Origin: Epiperipatus broadwayi
Taxonomy: Eukaryota > Onychophora > Udeonychophora > Euonychophora > Peripatidae
DNA length: 64,000 nt
Direction: 5' to 3'
Assembly: GCA_028023455.1 (NCBI GenBank)
Contig: JAQFVV010013362.1
Span: 79,677-143,676, forward strand
Shown in pieces: positions 26,267-37,665 of the stretch (positions are counted from its first letter, which is position 1; the number at the start of each line of letters is the position of its first letter). The notes below the pieces were generated by a model. That model saw nothing but the letters and a program-made list of their open reading frames with translations. It was not told where the DNA came from and searched no databases. The position numbers were made by a program, and so were the translations under genes.

Positions 26267-27103
26267 GAAATTTGATTAACCATAAAAATATAGTGTTATG
26301 TTATCTGTATACTTCAATTTCAAAACAAAACATGGACCAACCTATAATTATCCAATAAGAATTTTCAACATGACCCCAGCATCTAAAATTTTACAAAAAT
26401 ATTATTACTTTCCCAACCACTATCAGTATTTATATTCATTGTATAACTCATTTAACATCACAAAAATATACCAACAACATTCTAAAAACATAATCCCTAA
26501 AAAACAATACTAAAAGGAACAACAATAATCTACATCCATTTCAAGATATTTTAAAAGTTTCTATGCTCAAACGATATCAACAACCATTCATCAGCACTAT
26601 ACAATTGATTTATTTATTAGGATATAATGTAGATATTAATACTATGCCCCTATATTCAAATAAATAACATTCATTAAAATAACATTTTAATAATTAGACA
26701 ATGCTATATGAATTACACATATTCAAGTGTTCTCATTTCAAGTAAATATTTAGGAAAGTATCCTTATATGTTTTCAAACATTCATAAGCATTTATCAACT
26801 CTTTCACAAAATACATATAATAGTTTATTAATGGTTCCTTCTTCTATTATTTAACATTAAATTCAAGCAATGTATACAATCTAAAAAATATTATTTGAAA
26901 TGCATGCGTTCTTAAATAAAAAAAAAAAAAAAAAGAAACAAATTATCAAGCAATAATATAATTTAAATAACAATAAAAATTATCAATGATTCCATTATAC
27001 TGCTGAGACCATTTACGGTGATCTGCTTCTCTAAGATCATTCATTCAAATAAAATTTTATGATTGAAATCACTTTCTGAATACTCATTTGCTTTTTTTGA
27101 AAC
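26265..27103. other. Intronic sequence, unassigned
   Basis: AT-rich; only a poly-A run near 26919-26934. The 71-codon ORF at 26298-26513 shows no family pattern and no splice context. Confidence 0.4.
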
Positions 27104-27200
27104 ATCAAGCGTTGGTGGTCGGGTGGTCGGCACAGCCCCCTTACAAGCAGTTGTTCCAGTTATCATGTTAGCTTCCCGGACGATGCTATGACCTAAGGAA
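27104..27200 (+). mobile_element. tRNA-derived SINE, family B, copy 2
   Basis: atcaagcgttggtggtcggg, ggtcggcacagc, ttacaagcag and gttagcttcccggacgatgc follow the same order as the copy at 12793-12896. The A-box and B-box positions are preserved but diverged. Confidence 0.55.
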
Positions 27201-28305
27201 TATATATATATATTTGATCTTAAAGCTATATTATAACAATAAGTTAGTTTTAAAATAAATAATGATAAACTTTAAAAAATATTATTTTATAACTTAATAC
27301 TAAAAATAAAGAAATAATCACAATAATGAAGATTAAAGTTATATTAGGATTATTTTTCCTTCCTTGTCCATAAGTTAAATTGCATGTCTAGAATTTTCTT
27401 GACAGGTAACTTCTACATTGCTTGGTTACAGGTGAAAAGTATTGCGCACAGTTATTTTTACCCTCTTGGCACTGCGATATAATCTTTTAACATCCAAATC
27501 AATCTAAAGTAAATCATGGTAAATATTAATACCCTGTAAGATAAAATGCCTTTTCAGTCTTTTTCTAAAATTTTTTCCAAAGATTTAACATCCATGTAAA
27601 ATAACAGTTTAAAAATCCATTTTTAAGAAATAATCCTTAGGTAAGTTATTTGGCCATTATATAAAGCAAGTGTTTATTACAGTGATTGTAAGATATTTAA
27701 TGTTCGCATTTCCATTGGAAAAATTATCCGTAGCAAACATTATAAAATATAATGTATTCTTTTGATATATTCAATATGGCAGACATATAATCATAAATTC
27801 AAGTAATTATTTTGTTCTTTTAAGGCAATATGATTTTCATATCTTTTAAGCATATATTTTGTCACTAAATATTTTTTCAGGTAAATATAATTATATTGTT
27901 CAGGCATTTATTCACGAATATAATTTTAGTCCTCTCGAAAGACCACTTATCGATTTCAACAACAAATTGTTTTAAATCATCTAAAACAAAATTCAAAGCA
28001 TTTTTTTAAATTTGTCTTTAAATCCATCATTCTTATAATATAAGTGAATTTTGAGTTCTTTAAAGACAAATAAAATACGAGTTAGTAATATCAATTATAT
28101 ATTATCAAAAACAGACATTTGTCATTTCATCAAACATTTAAAGTTCAATTGAAAAACACAGGTGCAAAGTTTTAATTTGTTCCTTTTTAATACTTTAACA
28201 TTTAATCAATGAACATGAACAATACAATTTTTCTGTTTGAAGTCAAATCACACAAAATACATCAATCATTGCTATATTAGGTTTATTTGTATTATATTTT
28301 CTGTC
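27201..28305. other. Intronic sequence, unassigned
   Basis: AT-rich; nothing recognised on either strand. Confidence 0.4.
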
Positions 28306-28313
28306 ATCTACAA

Positions 28314-29020
28314 CAGTGGTCTTCAACCTTTTCACACCTCTGGACCTGCAAAAATAAGAATAAGGTTTCACGACCAGCAAAAATAAGGATACGATTTCGC
28401 GGACCAGCAGAAGTCTATAGATAAGTTTTCTTAAAGATGTAAACTGCTTAGCCTTAGATGAGCATAATTGTTATAACTGATCAAAACAATAATGTTAAAT
28501 ATGGAGTTTGTATAATAAAAAAAAACTTTTTTTTTAAATTTTGAATTTTTTTAAAAAAGTAATAAAAAATTTAATTACCCCCCCCCCATAAACATCTATG
28601 ATAACTAGAAAAACAAATTAATTTATGTATGATTGATTAGATTTTGTTTTCGTTCTGTTTCTTTTTTTTTTAATTGAGTAAAAATGAGATGAAAAAATAA
28701 ATAAAAATTGTTTATATTAGTTAAAAGTTTAAACTCTTATTTTAAACAAGGCAAAACTCTCTCCATACAGTAGTGCCACTCTGTGTCAATCAGAGTAATC
28801 AATGGATGCCAGGAGGCTTATGCACAAAATCCCTTTCTAGTGCCTACTCATCCAATATCCCCAGACTAGTTTCTGGCTTGTGGCCATCATCAGATAGGAG
28901 TCTTGGATCTGAGAGCACTGCACATTTGCTATTACAAACTTTCCTGCCAGTCTAGCAAGGACCGGCAGAAAAGTTTTGTGGCTCAGTACCAGTCTGCGGA
29001 CCTAGTATTGAAGATCACTG
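28314..29020 (+). mobile_element. Non-autonomous hAT element (about 707 bases) with target duplication
   Basis: Begins cagtggtcttcaaccttttc and ends agtattgaagatcactg, an imperfect terminal inverted repeat of about 17 bases. Flanking 8-mers atctacaa (28306-28313) and atatacaa (29021-29028) agree at 7 of 8. Inside, the start has two near-identical units (cc)agcaaaaataagnatang and the end has the related ccagtctgcggaccta. No transposase. A fragment of the MITE family seen complete at 31798-32190 lies within it from about 28750 (ggcaaaactctctccatac). Confidence 0.85.
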
Positions 29021-29395
29021 ATATACAATGTTTCAATTAATAAATCAATATATAATATACATTATAATAAATAGTTTTCACATTTATCGAAAATAAAATC
29101 ATTCTTGAACCATATCTTACAATATTTCATTGAAATATAAGTCATTTTGGAAAGGTTTTGATTGTAAAGAAGAACTGTTTTTCCTCAAATAATAACCAGA
29201 TATGATTGCTAGGAAATAAAGAAAATTCATTATTTTATATATTATTAGATGGTTGTTCAATCATAATATTTGGTGGATTTACTTTTTTTTTACTTTCTTC
29301 CACTTTACTATTGGCTAATTTATTAAAAGTAATTTTAAAAAGACATAATGCTGGAATATTTGTATTTATATGTTGGACTATTTCCATCATCATTT

Positions 29396-29700
29396 AAATA
29401 TTCCAAATACACTATGAAATACCATGTCAATGTAGAAAAAACATATACTGGTGAGACCAATCATCCTATTGAAAAGTGCTGGCAAGAACACAAATTGATG
29501 ACTAGAAGAGAGCAAACAGATGTATCTAAGGTAGCAGATCATGTATGTACCAATGAATATATGCTCAATTTGGAAATTAGCAAAATATTGGATAGAGAAA
29601 ACAAAGTGGAAAGAAGAAAATTTAAAGAAGCTGCTCACATGACAATGGCAAACAATCCCATAATTCAATATAGTGTGACTATACATAATGTATGGAAACT
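29396..29700 (+). pseudogene. Penelope-like element GIY-YIG endonuclease fragment
   Basis: The frame contains KTYTGETNHPIEKCWQEHK, VADHVCTNEYMLN, ISKILDRENKVERRKFKEAA. This is the second half of the Penelope-type GIY-YIG nuclease: Y.G.T with a following conserved R/W..EH, then A.H, then the D.E..R..KEA block. The upstream reverse transcriptase is not recognisable. The ORF runs into a SINE at 29781 and so has an artefactual C-terminus. Confidence 0.8.
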
Positions 29701-29780
29701 ACTAATTAACATTGCTCTTAGGAAGAAGTGGAGAAATCAGGAGGAACATCATAGAGAAGTATACAGAACTTCTACTTACT

Positions 29781-30013
29781 GTTGCCTTTGGCAGGATGGA
29801 ACAGTTGGTTAGAGCATTACCTTAAAATTCAATACTCAAGAATCTAAGGGTCCTGATTTGATTCCCATGCTAGTACTGTCATTGATCAGGCCAGCAACAC
29901 CTCAAGAAGGGGATACAATAATACCTCTCTAAGTGTTGTGCATATACTAATCTGTATGGTATTACTAATAGTTGAATGTATTTGGAATATTTAAATAAAA
30001 TTATTTTTTCTAA
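29781..30013 (+). mobile_element. tRNA-derived SINE, family A, copy 2
   Basis: gttgcctttggcaggatgga, A-box-like tggaacagttggttagagca, accttaaaattcaatactca, B-box-like tgatttgattcccatgc (29854-29870), ending ttattttttctaaagacat. Homologous to the minus-strand copy at 18400-18676. It is a retroposed tRNA-like sequence, not a functional tRNA gene. Confidence 0.75.
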
Positions 30014-30159
30014 AGACATTCAATACTCATATTAGATTATGGAAATAGTCAAGCATATAAATACAACTAAAACATCATCATCACAAACCTTCAGGAAAAC
30101 AATAATGCTGGAATATATTATAATTCTTTAAATTTATTTAAATATTTTGTCATTTTTTA

Positions 30160-31260
30160 AAATTTAATAGATACATTCATAGTTATTACATCATATTTTT
30201 CCAAAATAGCTAATATTTTAGTATTATCAAAATCAGAAATATTATCAATTTCTAAAAAGTGTGATGTAAATGATGACGCAATTAACTTTAGTTTGAAGAC
30301 ATTTTTATCTCTGACACCAGTATATGTTTTATTGTTTTGTGAACATAAAATTTCATAGACATCTTTCTCTTTTTAGAGTATTATGTTTTTAGGCTTAAGG
30401 AAAAAAAATCATATTATTCCCTTTTTTTTGGTAATAAAAAACTAATCCTAATTTTGAATTTAAACATATATCTATTATCTTATGTGATTCATTTAAATTA
30501 AGATAAAAGATAAAATAATTTATAATTAGTTGAACAATTCTCAATGTAACCATATCTTATTCTAGGTATCAATGTAATTATATACACAACTTTCCACTTT
30601 TTTTTCTTTTTAAATTATAGCTCCATGATAATAAATATATAAATTCAACACTCCTTTTCTTTTCTTTTTAAAACTTGTTTTATTCCAAACTATAATTATA
30701 AATTATAGTTTGTAATAAAACAAGTTTTAAAAAGAAAAGGAGTGTTGAATTTATATATTTATTAGGTATCAATGCTAAATAAAGTTTTTACTATAAGCAT
30801 TAAAAAGTAGAATATTTTAATTAGTGTTATTGTTTGTTTAGACTAATTATGCCTTCATCAAAAAAGTGTTTGTCTTAAAATATATATGAGCAAAATGATA
30901 ATGAGAATTAAAATTGAGATATACATTCCTGCGTGTTGATTTTCTGTAAACATATATTGACAAAGTGTTGTCAGAGTTTATAGTAATACAAACATCTAGA
31001 AAAAAGAATATGTGGGTATTTGTTCATATTTAATGGTAAACATAATATTTGAATACTGTCCATCAAGAAAAAGAAGAAAAGAATTAAACGCATCAATAAC
31101 ATGAGACCATATAACAAATGTATCATCCACATATATGAGCTAAATGGAATGTCTTTTATTAGCTGCATTCAATACTTGATTCTAAAAATTATTCATGAAG
31201 ATATCAGCAATTACAAGTGATAATGGAAATAAGTAAAAAGAAACCCACTACTTATTTATA
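30160..31260 (-). pseudogene. Penelope-like element: reverse transcriptase and endonuclease remnants
   Basis: Minus strand, in order. PLSLVIADIFMNNF (31188-31229), the block before the active site. LIYVDDTFVIW (around 31122-31133), the active site, with intact YVDD. FTIKYEQIP, then FLDVCITIN and IYVYRKSTRRN (30928-30955), the conserved palm-thumb blocks. Later YEILCSQNNKTYTG (30341-30363 and on) and a FDNTKIL motif, the GIY-YIG endonuclease. Frameshifts separate the parts, and a palindrome (30631-30764) interrupts the linker. It differs in sequence from the fragment at 19585-20312 and seems to be a second Penelope-like lineage. Confidence 0.8.
30631..30764. repeat. Near-perfect palindrome, arms of about 62 bases
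   Basis: aataaatatataaattcaac ... tattccaaactataat pairs with attatagtttgtaataaaac ... gttgaatttatatatttatt. The only clear difference is five extra bases (tttct) in the left arm and one substitution. It sits between the reverse transcriptase and endonuclease parts of the Penelope remnant. Confidence 0.9.
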
Positions 31261-31797
31261 TTGTTGAAAGTTTTTGATAAGAATGAATATTGTTTCATCA
31301 AACATTGGCAATTTAACACCCGTCCCTTCCCCCAAAAAAAAACTTGTACATGCTATGATTCATGAAACTTTTGATTTTCATATACGTATTAATTCAGCAA
31401 ACAATATGCTACACATGTCCAAAAAAGAGTTTATTTATACTGAAACTGTTACTCTAAGTGTAATTTTAAAGAATATGGAAGCATTGGTTAAATGATTAAA
31501 GCTGATCTTTGAATTATATGTGTAGAGAGTTTTTTTTATTAGAATAACTTATTTAATGAGAAAAATTATGCTTAATCTTGAAGCATGGTTTTCCAGTTTT
31601 TTTATGATTAGAAGACATGATAATTAATGGAAAAGAAACATAAAAATAGAAGACAACACAGCGAAATTTTAAATATAAACATTGGTATTAAATTGAAGAG
31701 AATAAAAGTAAAACAAACAAATATTAATATCATCAGAATAATTAACCATCAGACTAAGTTACACATATTGCTAAAATACAATACAATAGATAGAAAT

Positions 31798-32190
31798 AGG
31801 CAAAACTCTCTCCATACAGTACTCTAAGCGAGACAGAGTAATCAATGGATGCCATAATGTATGGGTGCTGAACTGAGTTCAGACCATATGACTATATAGA
31901 CTACTGAGCTTAGATTGGAAATATCTGTGTGTTTTCAATTTTATTCTCATAGTTTTGTAGTTATGTAGAGATAAAAGGTGGCAGCTAAAGGGTTGCATTA
32001 GATCCTAAGATCTAGGTGTAGTACTGTCAGATCCAAGGCTCCTCACTGATGAAGGCCATAAGCCAGAAACTAGTTTGGGGATATTGGATGAGTAGGCACT
32101 AGATAGGAATTTTATGCACAAACCTTCTGGCATGCATTGATTACTCTGTCTTTCTTAGAGTGGCACTAATGTATGGAGAGAGTTTTGCCT
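31798..32190. mobile_element. MITE with terminal inverted repeats and TA flanks
   Basis: Ends ggcaaaactctctccatac and gtatggagagagttttgcc form inverted repeats of about 58 bases, including agagtaatcaatg and cattgattactct. TA dinucleotides flank both ends, as expected for Tc1/mariner-type insertion. The interior has no ORF but contains the blocks gccagaaactagtttgggga and tcctcactgatgaaggcc, which resemble the ccccag..(g)gtttc / cactgatga motif of family F foldback elements. Confidence 0.75.
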
Positions 32191-32517
32191 ATTTTAACAA
32201 CAGTTATGAGCAAGTATGGAAGATAGTGATCAATAGATAGAAGGAGTCTATGTTGTTTGTATTCCCATAGATTGTCTGATATTAAGAAATAAATTACATG
32301 TGATATTCTTAAAAAACAGTAAACTGAAGTGATGTCAGAAGAATTGTGTTAACTGGTAAAGGCCTTAATCAAGCAGTCAATTAATAACGTGTGAAAACAT
32401 TTTATATAAATTTTGACAATGACATATTGCAATAAAAATTATGAGAAATTAAGATAACTTATTATTGTTATTAAAAATATTTATTTGTAGCACTTTAAAA
32501 TTATATCACCAATACAG
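32191..32517. other. End of intron before P4HA exon 3
   Basis: AT-rich sequence ending in accaatacag. An alternative acceptor ttatttgtag 28 bases upstream would bring a TAA into frame, so it is disfavoured. Confidence 0.5.
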
Positions 32518-32687
32518 ATCCTAATAATGAGAAGGTGAGGAACAGTTATAGAGCACTCTCAAATGTATTAAAATATGCAGTAAATGCTATACCTATAGCA
32601 ACTGATCGATCCAGAGAAATCAGTCAGGAAAATTCTGCATGGATTTGGAATAGTTTTCAAAAACTATTCACTGGTCAGCAGTTACTG
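32518..32687 (+). CDS. Prolyl 4-hydroxylase alpha-like exon (TPR end and linker), exon 3 of 4 seen
   Basis: 170-base exon, acceptor accaatacag and donor CTG|GTAAGA (strong). Its first two bases AT join the last G of exon 2 to make the Asp codon of DPNNEKVRNSYRAL. P4HA proteins have LDP.H.R...N..Y here. It continues SNVLKYAVNAIPIATDRS and ends WNSFQKLFTGQQLL. The last part corresponds to the Y..LCRGE block before the catalytic domain, but the family Cys is replaced by Phe (KLFTG). The exon ends in phase 0, which fits exon 4. The ORF is too short to be found by length alone; its coding nature shows in the compatible splice sites and codon pattern. Confidence 0.75.
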
Positions 32688-32810
32688 GTAAGAAAAATAT
32701 CATAAGAAACACATTTAAGTAAAAGAATTTAAAAAAATAGTACCTACTAATTTATCGTAGATGTGCTTTAATTTTTAAAAACAATATGTTATAGTGTTAT
32801 AAAATAAAAT

Positions 32811-33160
32811 AAATATATAGATAGATATATTAATTGAGATAGATATATTAATTGATACGCATAAAAATATAGAGGGTTTAGGTAAATAGAAAGATATACA
32901 GATTGAGAAATATATATGTAGATATACAGATGGTGTAATATATAAATAAATATATATAGATAGATAGATAAAAATAATCATAGACAAAGATGGATAAACA
33001 AATAGAGAGAGATAAGACAATAAGTAGATAGATAGGACATTAAGTAGATATATAGAGAGAGATGTGTAGGTAGGTAGATAGTCAAATAGATAGGTGGATA
33101 GATGATTAACAAATAAGATACTTGCATATAGGTAAATAATAGATAGATATATAGGTACAT
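32811..33160. repeat. Degenerate GATA-like simple repeat
   Basis: Diverged runs of gatagata, agatata and ggtaggta over about 350 bases. The minus-strand ORF across it is an artefact of the repeat. Confidence 0.8.
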
Positions 33161-33162
33161 AC

Positions 33163-33849
<687 letters not shown>

Positions 33850-34090
33850 TTTTATATAGAGAGAACTCACAAAACAAGCTCTTAACAAGCTTTGAGAATA
33901 TTCTCAACCCCAGACCGGTTTCTGTTTCAGGCATCCTCAGTGGGGTGCCAGGATATTCAGCATTGGGGTTGAGGATATTCTCAAATTGTGTTAAGAGCTT
34001 GTTTTGCGAGCTCTATATATAACATTTGTAAATACAAGCTTTATTAAATTAAGTTATGTGACATCTGACTTGATTTTTTTATCATTAAAA
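33850..34090. mobile_element. Foldback element, family F, short copy
   Basis: Left arm (aaaacaagctcttaacaagc, gagaatattctcaaccccag) pairs with the right (ttgaggatattctcaaattg, gttaagagcttgttttgcga) around a short centre with ggtttctg and cctcagtgggg. The right side continues with acatttgtaaatacaagctt and gtgacatctgacttgatttt, the family end. Confidence 0.75.
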
Positions 34091-34243
34091 TATTTGTACA
34101 ATCACCCATCAGTAATAGTTTGAAAGTATAGATAAATTCATTTATGCTTAAATCATATTCTTATATAGCTAATTATTAATGACTGTATCTCCAGGCTTGA
34201 ATCTTAAAAAAAAAACATTATCATTTGAATTGTTATATGCATT

Positions 34244-34690
34244 TAATTTGATAAAAAATCAAGTCAGATGTCATATGACCTAATTTTAATAAAGCTCGTA
34301 TTTACAAATGTTATATATAGAGTACATAAAAATACACACTCTTATCAAGCTTTTAAAATACCCTCAACCCCAGATCGTGGTTTCTGCATCTAGCATCATC
34401 GGTGAAATGTTAGGGATTAAAAATCCTAGAACTAGTCTAGCATTTTATCAATGCCTAACTATTGAGAAGAAAATCTGAAACTTTCAGACATTTAAATGTC
34501 CAAAAATCCAGCTATCTAACTCAAATAGCCATATGTCTGAAAGTTTCAGATTTTCTTCTCAATAGTTAGGCATTGATAAAATGCTAGACTAGTTCTAGTG
34601 TTTTTAATCCCTAGTACCTCACTGATGATGCTAGATGCAGAAACCACAGTCTGGGGTTGAGGGTATTTTAAAAGCTTGATAAGAGTGTTA
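34244..34690. mobile_element. Foldback element, family F, long palindromic copy
   Basis: Begins with the end block tcaagtcagatgtcatatga and atttacaaatgttatata, then cttatcaagcttttaaaata. The centre near 34510 is a palindrome: ttgagaagaaaatctgaaac and gtttcagattttcttctcaa lie on either side, followed outwards by tagactagttctagtgtttt, tgatgatgctagatgcagaa and aaagcttgataagagtgt. Arms of about 170 bases are almost perfectly complementary. Confidence 0.85.
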
Positions 34691-35578
34691 TATGCATCTT
34701 TAGTAATAAAGTTGCAATTGCATCATTCCCATTTATCTTCTCTGATTTAATTAATTATTTTTCCATAAAGTAGAGCAAATATTATTGTAAAAGTACCTAT
34801 TTATGGCATGGGAAGATATAAAATGCATAGTAATAGAAAATTATTTACTTCTTATTTTATATATTATTGTTTATCTACAGAAGATTTGTTTGTAAAGCAT
34901 TTAGGGAATGTTCAACATCCACATTGGCTTTCATTTTCATACACTTATCAGCTTTGTTGTAATAATAAATATCATCAAAGATCACTTTGAATAAATATTA
35001 ATAATAGTAAAAAGTTTTACATATGATTTTTTTTCTAAAGTACATACATTTTTTATACCTGCACATCCAATATGTAATGAATAGGGGGTTTGAACTCAGA
35101 CTTTCACATGATCCTCAACTATCTACATAATGTGTAATTTTTGTATATGAAGGCAAAATCAAAATAAATCACTGGCATGCACGTATATGAGAAAATTGGC
35201 ATGTGAAATGTGAACTTAAACTTTAGAATTCAGTAATATTTGCAACTATATTACAAATAACTTCATTATAAATTGATATGACTACTTTTATCTAAATATA
35301 TTTTTAGAATATTTTTAATTAGGTCACTGTCTCATTTTAAATTTAAAAGGTGTATCTTGAAAGGAGACTATGATGATGTCTGTATTTATTAATTTATTAC
35401 TATATAATTCATTATGTAATAAATATATTTAATTTCTCACAAATGTGATGAATGCTGTGATATCTTAAACAGAAAAATATACTAAGCTTAGAACAGATCT
35501 TGTTCCGATATTGATAAAATGTGCCTTTTACAAAAAAAAAATCTAAACATCTTTGATCTTATATTTTTGGGGAGTAGA
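34691..35578. other. Intronic sequence, unassigned
   Basis: AT-rich; no repeat ends or coding signal recognised. Confidence 0.4.
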
Positions 35579-35858
35579 TAATGGTAGTCACCTGGTTTCT
35601 ACCACCTACTAGTGGGCATTCCAGCCTTCATGGTGGGCGGTAAGGGTTTTGTCCCACCCTGAAGCACTTTCTTTTTTTTTTAAATTTAACTGACTTTTAA
35701 AAAAAATAATTACTCTGCTTCATAAATTTTATAAAGTAAAGTTACTTCCCTACTTTATAAATCACCATTACTGTGGAACTGTGGGCAGTTAGAAATTTTT
35801 ACTACTAACAGAGCTACAAAAGTGGGCAGTAGATATAAAAAGGTTGACTACCCTCACT
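35579..35858. mobile_element. hAT-type MITE (about 280 bases)
   Basis: Left end taatggtagtcacctggttt, then ctagtgggcattccagcctt, catggtgggcggtaagggtt; right end agtgggcagtagatataaaa, aggttgactaccctcact. The ends are imperfect inverted repeats of the CAGTG-GTAGTCAACC type seen in hAT MITEs. I could not define a target duplication. Confidence 0.65.
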
Positions 35859-36699
35859 TTAGTTCAGCAACAATCATAATCAGCTTTAGTATTGAAGTAA
35901 ATATACCCACAAGTGTTAAATAGTATAAACAAAATTAATTTCCAAATTTACTTTCTTCTCTTTCAAGATAATTTTATTTGACCTATAAGTGATTACAAAA
36001 AAAAAAATAAAATAAAAAGATAACAAGAAATAACTAGACAAGGTTACATGGTGGTATATACAAAGAAGAAATGATCCAAAAGTCAGTAGAATATAAAATG
36101 AATGATAGTGAAGAACTTAGCCTGTGGATGCAAGGTGAATATTATTCATCTAGTCTATAACGAAATACCTTTGTTAGTAAACCCTGTTTTGGCAAGTTAT
36201 GGTTGGAGGGTTTTATTAACCTTTTAACCGCTAATTATATTATTGGTTGTATGAGGTAAAAATCAAATCTTTTAATTGGCCAACTCACAAACTGAAGACA
36301 AAGCCTATTGTTAAAACATATTCGCCTATAATAATAAATTCAACTCAGATACGTTTATAAAAAGTATATTACTAATTTTTCAGGTTATGAAGATAACGAA
36401 AGTTCTTTCAAAAATAAATTGCTATTTATTTATTCTAAAATATTCAATTTTGGCAACATAAAAGCTATAATATAAACAAAAAGGTCGAATTTATGTTATA
36501 GAAAAGTAAATATTTCTTTTTACTAAATCTTAAATATTTTTACTAAAATCTTCAATATTTTTCGAAAATAATTTTGTTTTTTTAGTATTCTATCTGAAAA
36601 TAATTTGCAATTTCTTAAAATATACTTTTATAATACTTTAAATCATATTCGAAATGAAAATCTCAGCGTTTTTCTTTATTTTCTTTGATCAGGCAGTTT
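35859..36699. other. Intronic sequence, unassigned
   Basis: AT-rich; nothing recognised. Confidence 0.4.
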
Positions 36700-36975
36700 C
36701 TTTGTTCTTTCCAGCCAATCAGAATGTCTTTTTCAGCTGAGAGCACCGTAACAACCAATCACAACTCATGTTCTTTCTTTGTTTAAGTTTAAATGCATTT
36801 TTTTTTTATTTTTTACTTGTAAAATAAATCGGAAGAGGGCACCATCTTACAGAACTTTTAAAAACCTATTCAATACCTCTCAAACGAATATTTTAGCATA
36901 AGAACTGGCAGAGTTAGAGTGAAGTCAGATGTCGACGAGGAGCTTCGTAAGAGGCGGGAAAAGGGTTAAATCATA
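36700..36975 (+). promoter_or_regulatory. Candidate promoter-like island with CCAAT and E2F-like motifs
   Basis: A less AT-rich island. Two CCAAT boxes lie 40 bases apart (36715, 36755), both plus strand; an ATG at 36929 opens a short frame (MSTRSF) that meets a GTAAGA donor at 36944-36949 directly after agcttc; and GGCGGGAAAA, an E2F-type site, follows at 36953. This combination could be the promoter and first exon of a gene nested in the P4HA intron, or an internal promoter of a repeat. No downstream exon was identified. Confidence 0.25.
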
Positions 36976-37015
36976 ATAGATATTAAATCATAATAGATAT
37001 TTTCATATAAATTAT

Positions 37016-37414
37016 TTAGGGGTTGTTTGGAGAGGTGCTGTTTAGACCACTTGTGAATTCCCAGGTTAGTATGGCCAGGTAGGGATCGGCCTCTCTCTTG
37101 TCTGTTTCTTGGATATTTTTAATTATGCTGAGGAAGCAGTTATTGATTTCGTTAAGCAGTAATTTTTGAAAAATCACCTTGCATCTGGTCGACCAGATGG
37201 CAAAGTTTATGTAGGTGGCAAGCCTGATTTCAGAGAAAATGCCTCTATTTAAAACCCCTTCAAGAGATGTTAGATCTGGACCATTATTATCAATGTGTTT
37301 CTGGAAGTTTTGTCTTAGTCCTTGCCAGACTGGACTAAGGTGAAGGATATGGTCCATATCTTCTGGGCTGGAAAAACAGAGGCAACATATGGGATCTATG
37401 TCTACAATTAACAA
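37016..37414 (-). pseudogene. LINE C-terminal zinc-binding (zf-RVT-like) fragment
   Basis: A 132-codon minus-strand frame with ICCLCFSSPEDMDHILHL, then W..L, resembling the CxxC...E...H zinc-binding segment found after the reverse transcriptase in many LINEs, where HLL..C is usual; the final Cys is Ser here (HLSPVW). The rest (YINFAIWSTRCKVIFQKL) also fits the end of that region. No linked reverse transcriptase on the upstream side, so it is a truncated copy of a LINE different from the neighbouring RTE-like element. Moderate certainty. Confidence 0.5.
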
Positions 37415-37596
37415 AGAAAGTGTTCTTGATATGTTATTTAAAAATATTTTTCTTAGATTTATTGTTAATCAAATCTTAGAAAATAATGTCGACCAACAGA
37501 AAGGCGAAAAACTATTAATTTGACATGGGTGTATTAATTTTTTTTTTGTTTAATATTAAATAATTTATTTACTAAATGTAAAATAACTGAAACATA

Positions 37597-37605
37597 CAGG
37601 CTTAT

Positions 37606-37638
<33 letters not shown>

Positions 37639-37650
37639 ATGTGTGTGTGT
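37597..37650. repeat. (TA)n(TG)n microsatellite
   Basis: TA then TG repeats, just before the 3' tail of the LINE. Confidence 0.9.
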
Positions 37651-37665
37651 AAAATATATCATCAT

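Noticed and set aside
29206-29397. 63-codon hydrophobic ORF, possible membrane protein
   Set aside because: Hydrophobicity follows from T-rich composition; no start context, family or continuation.
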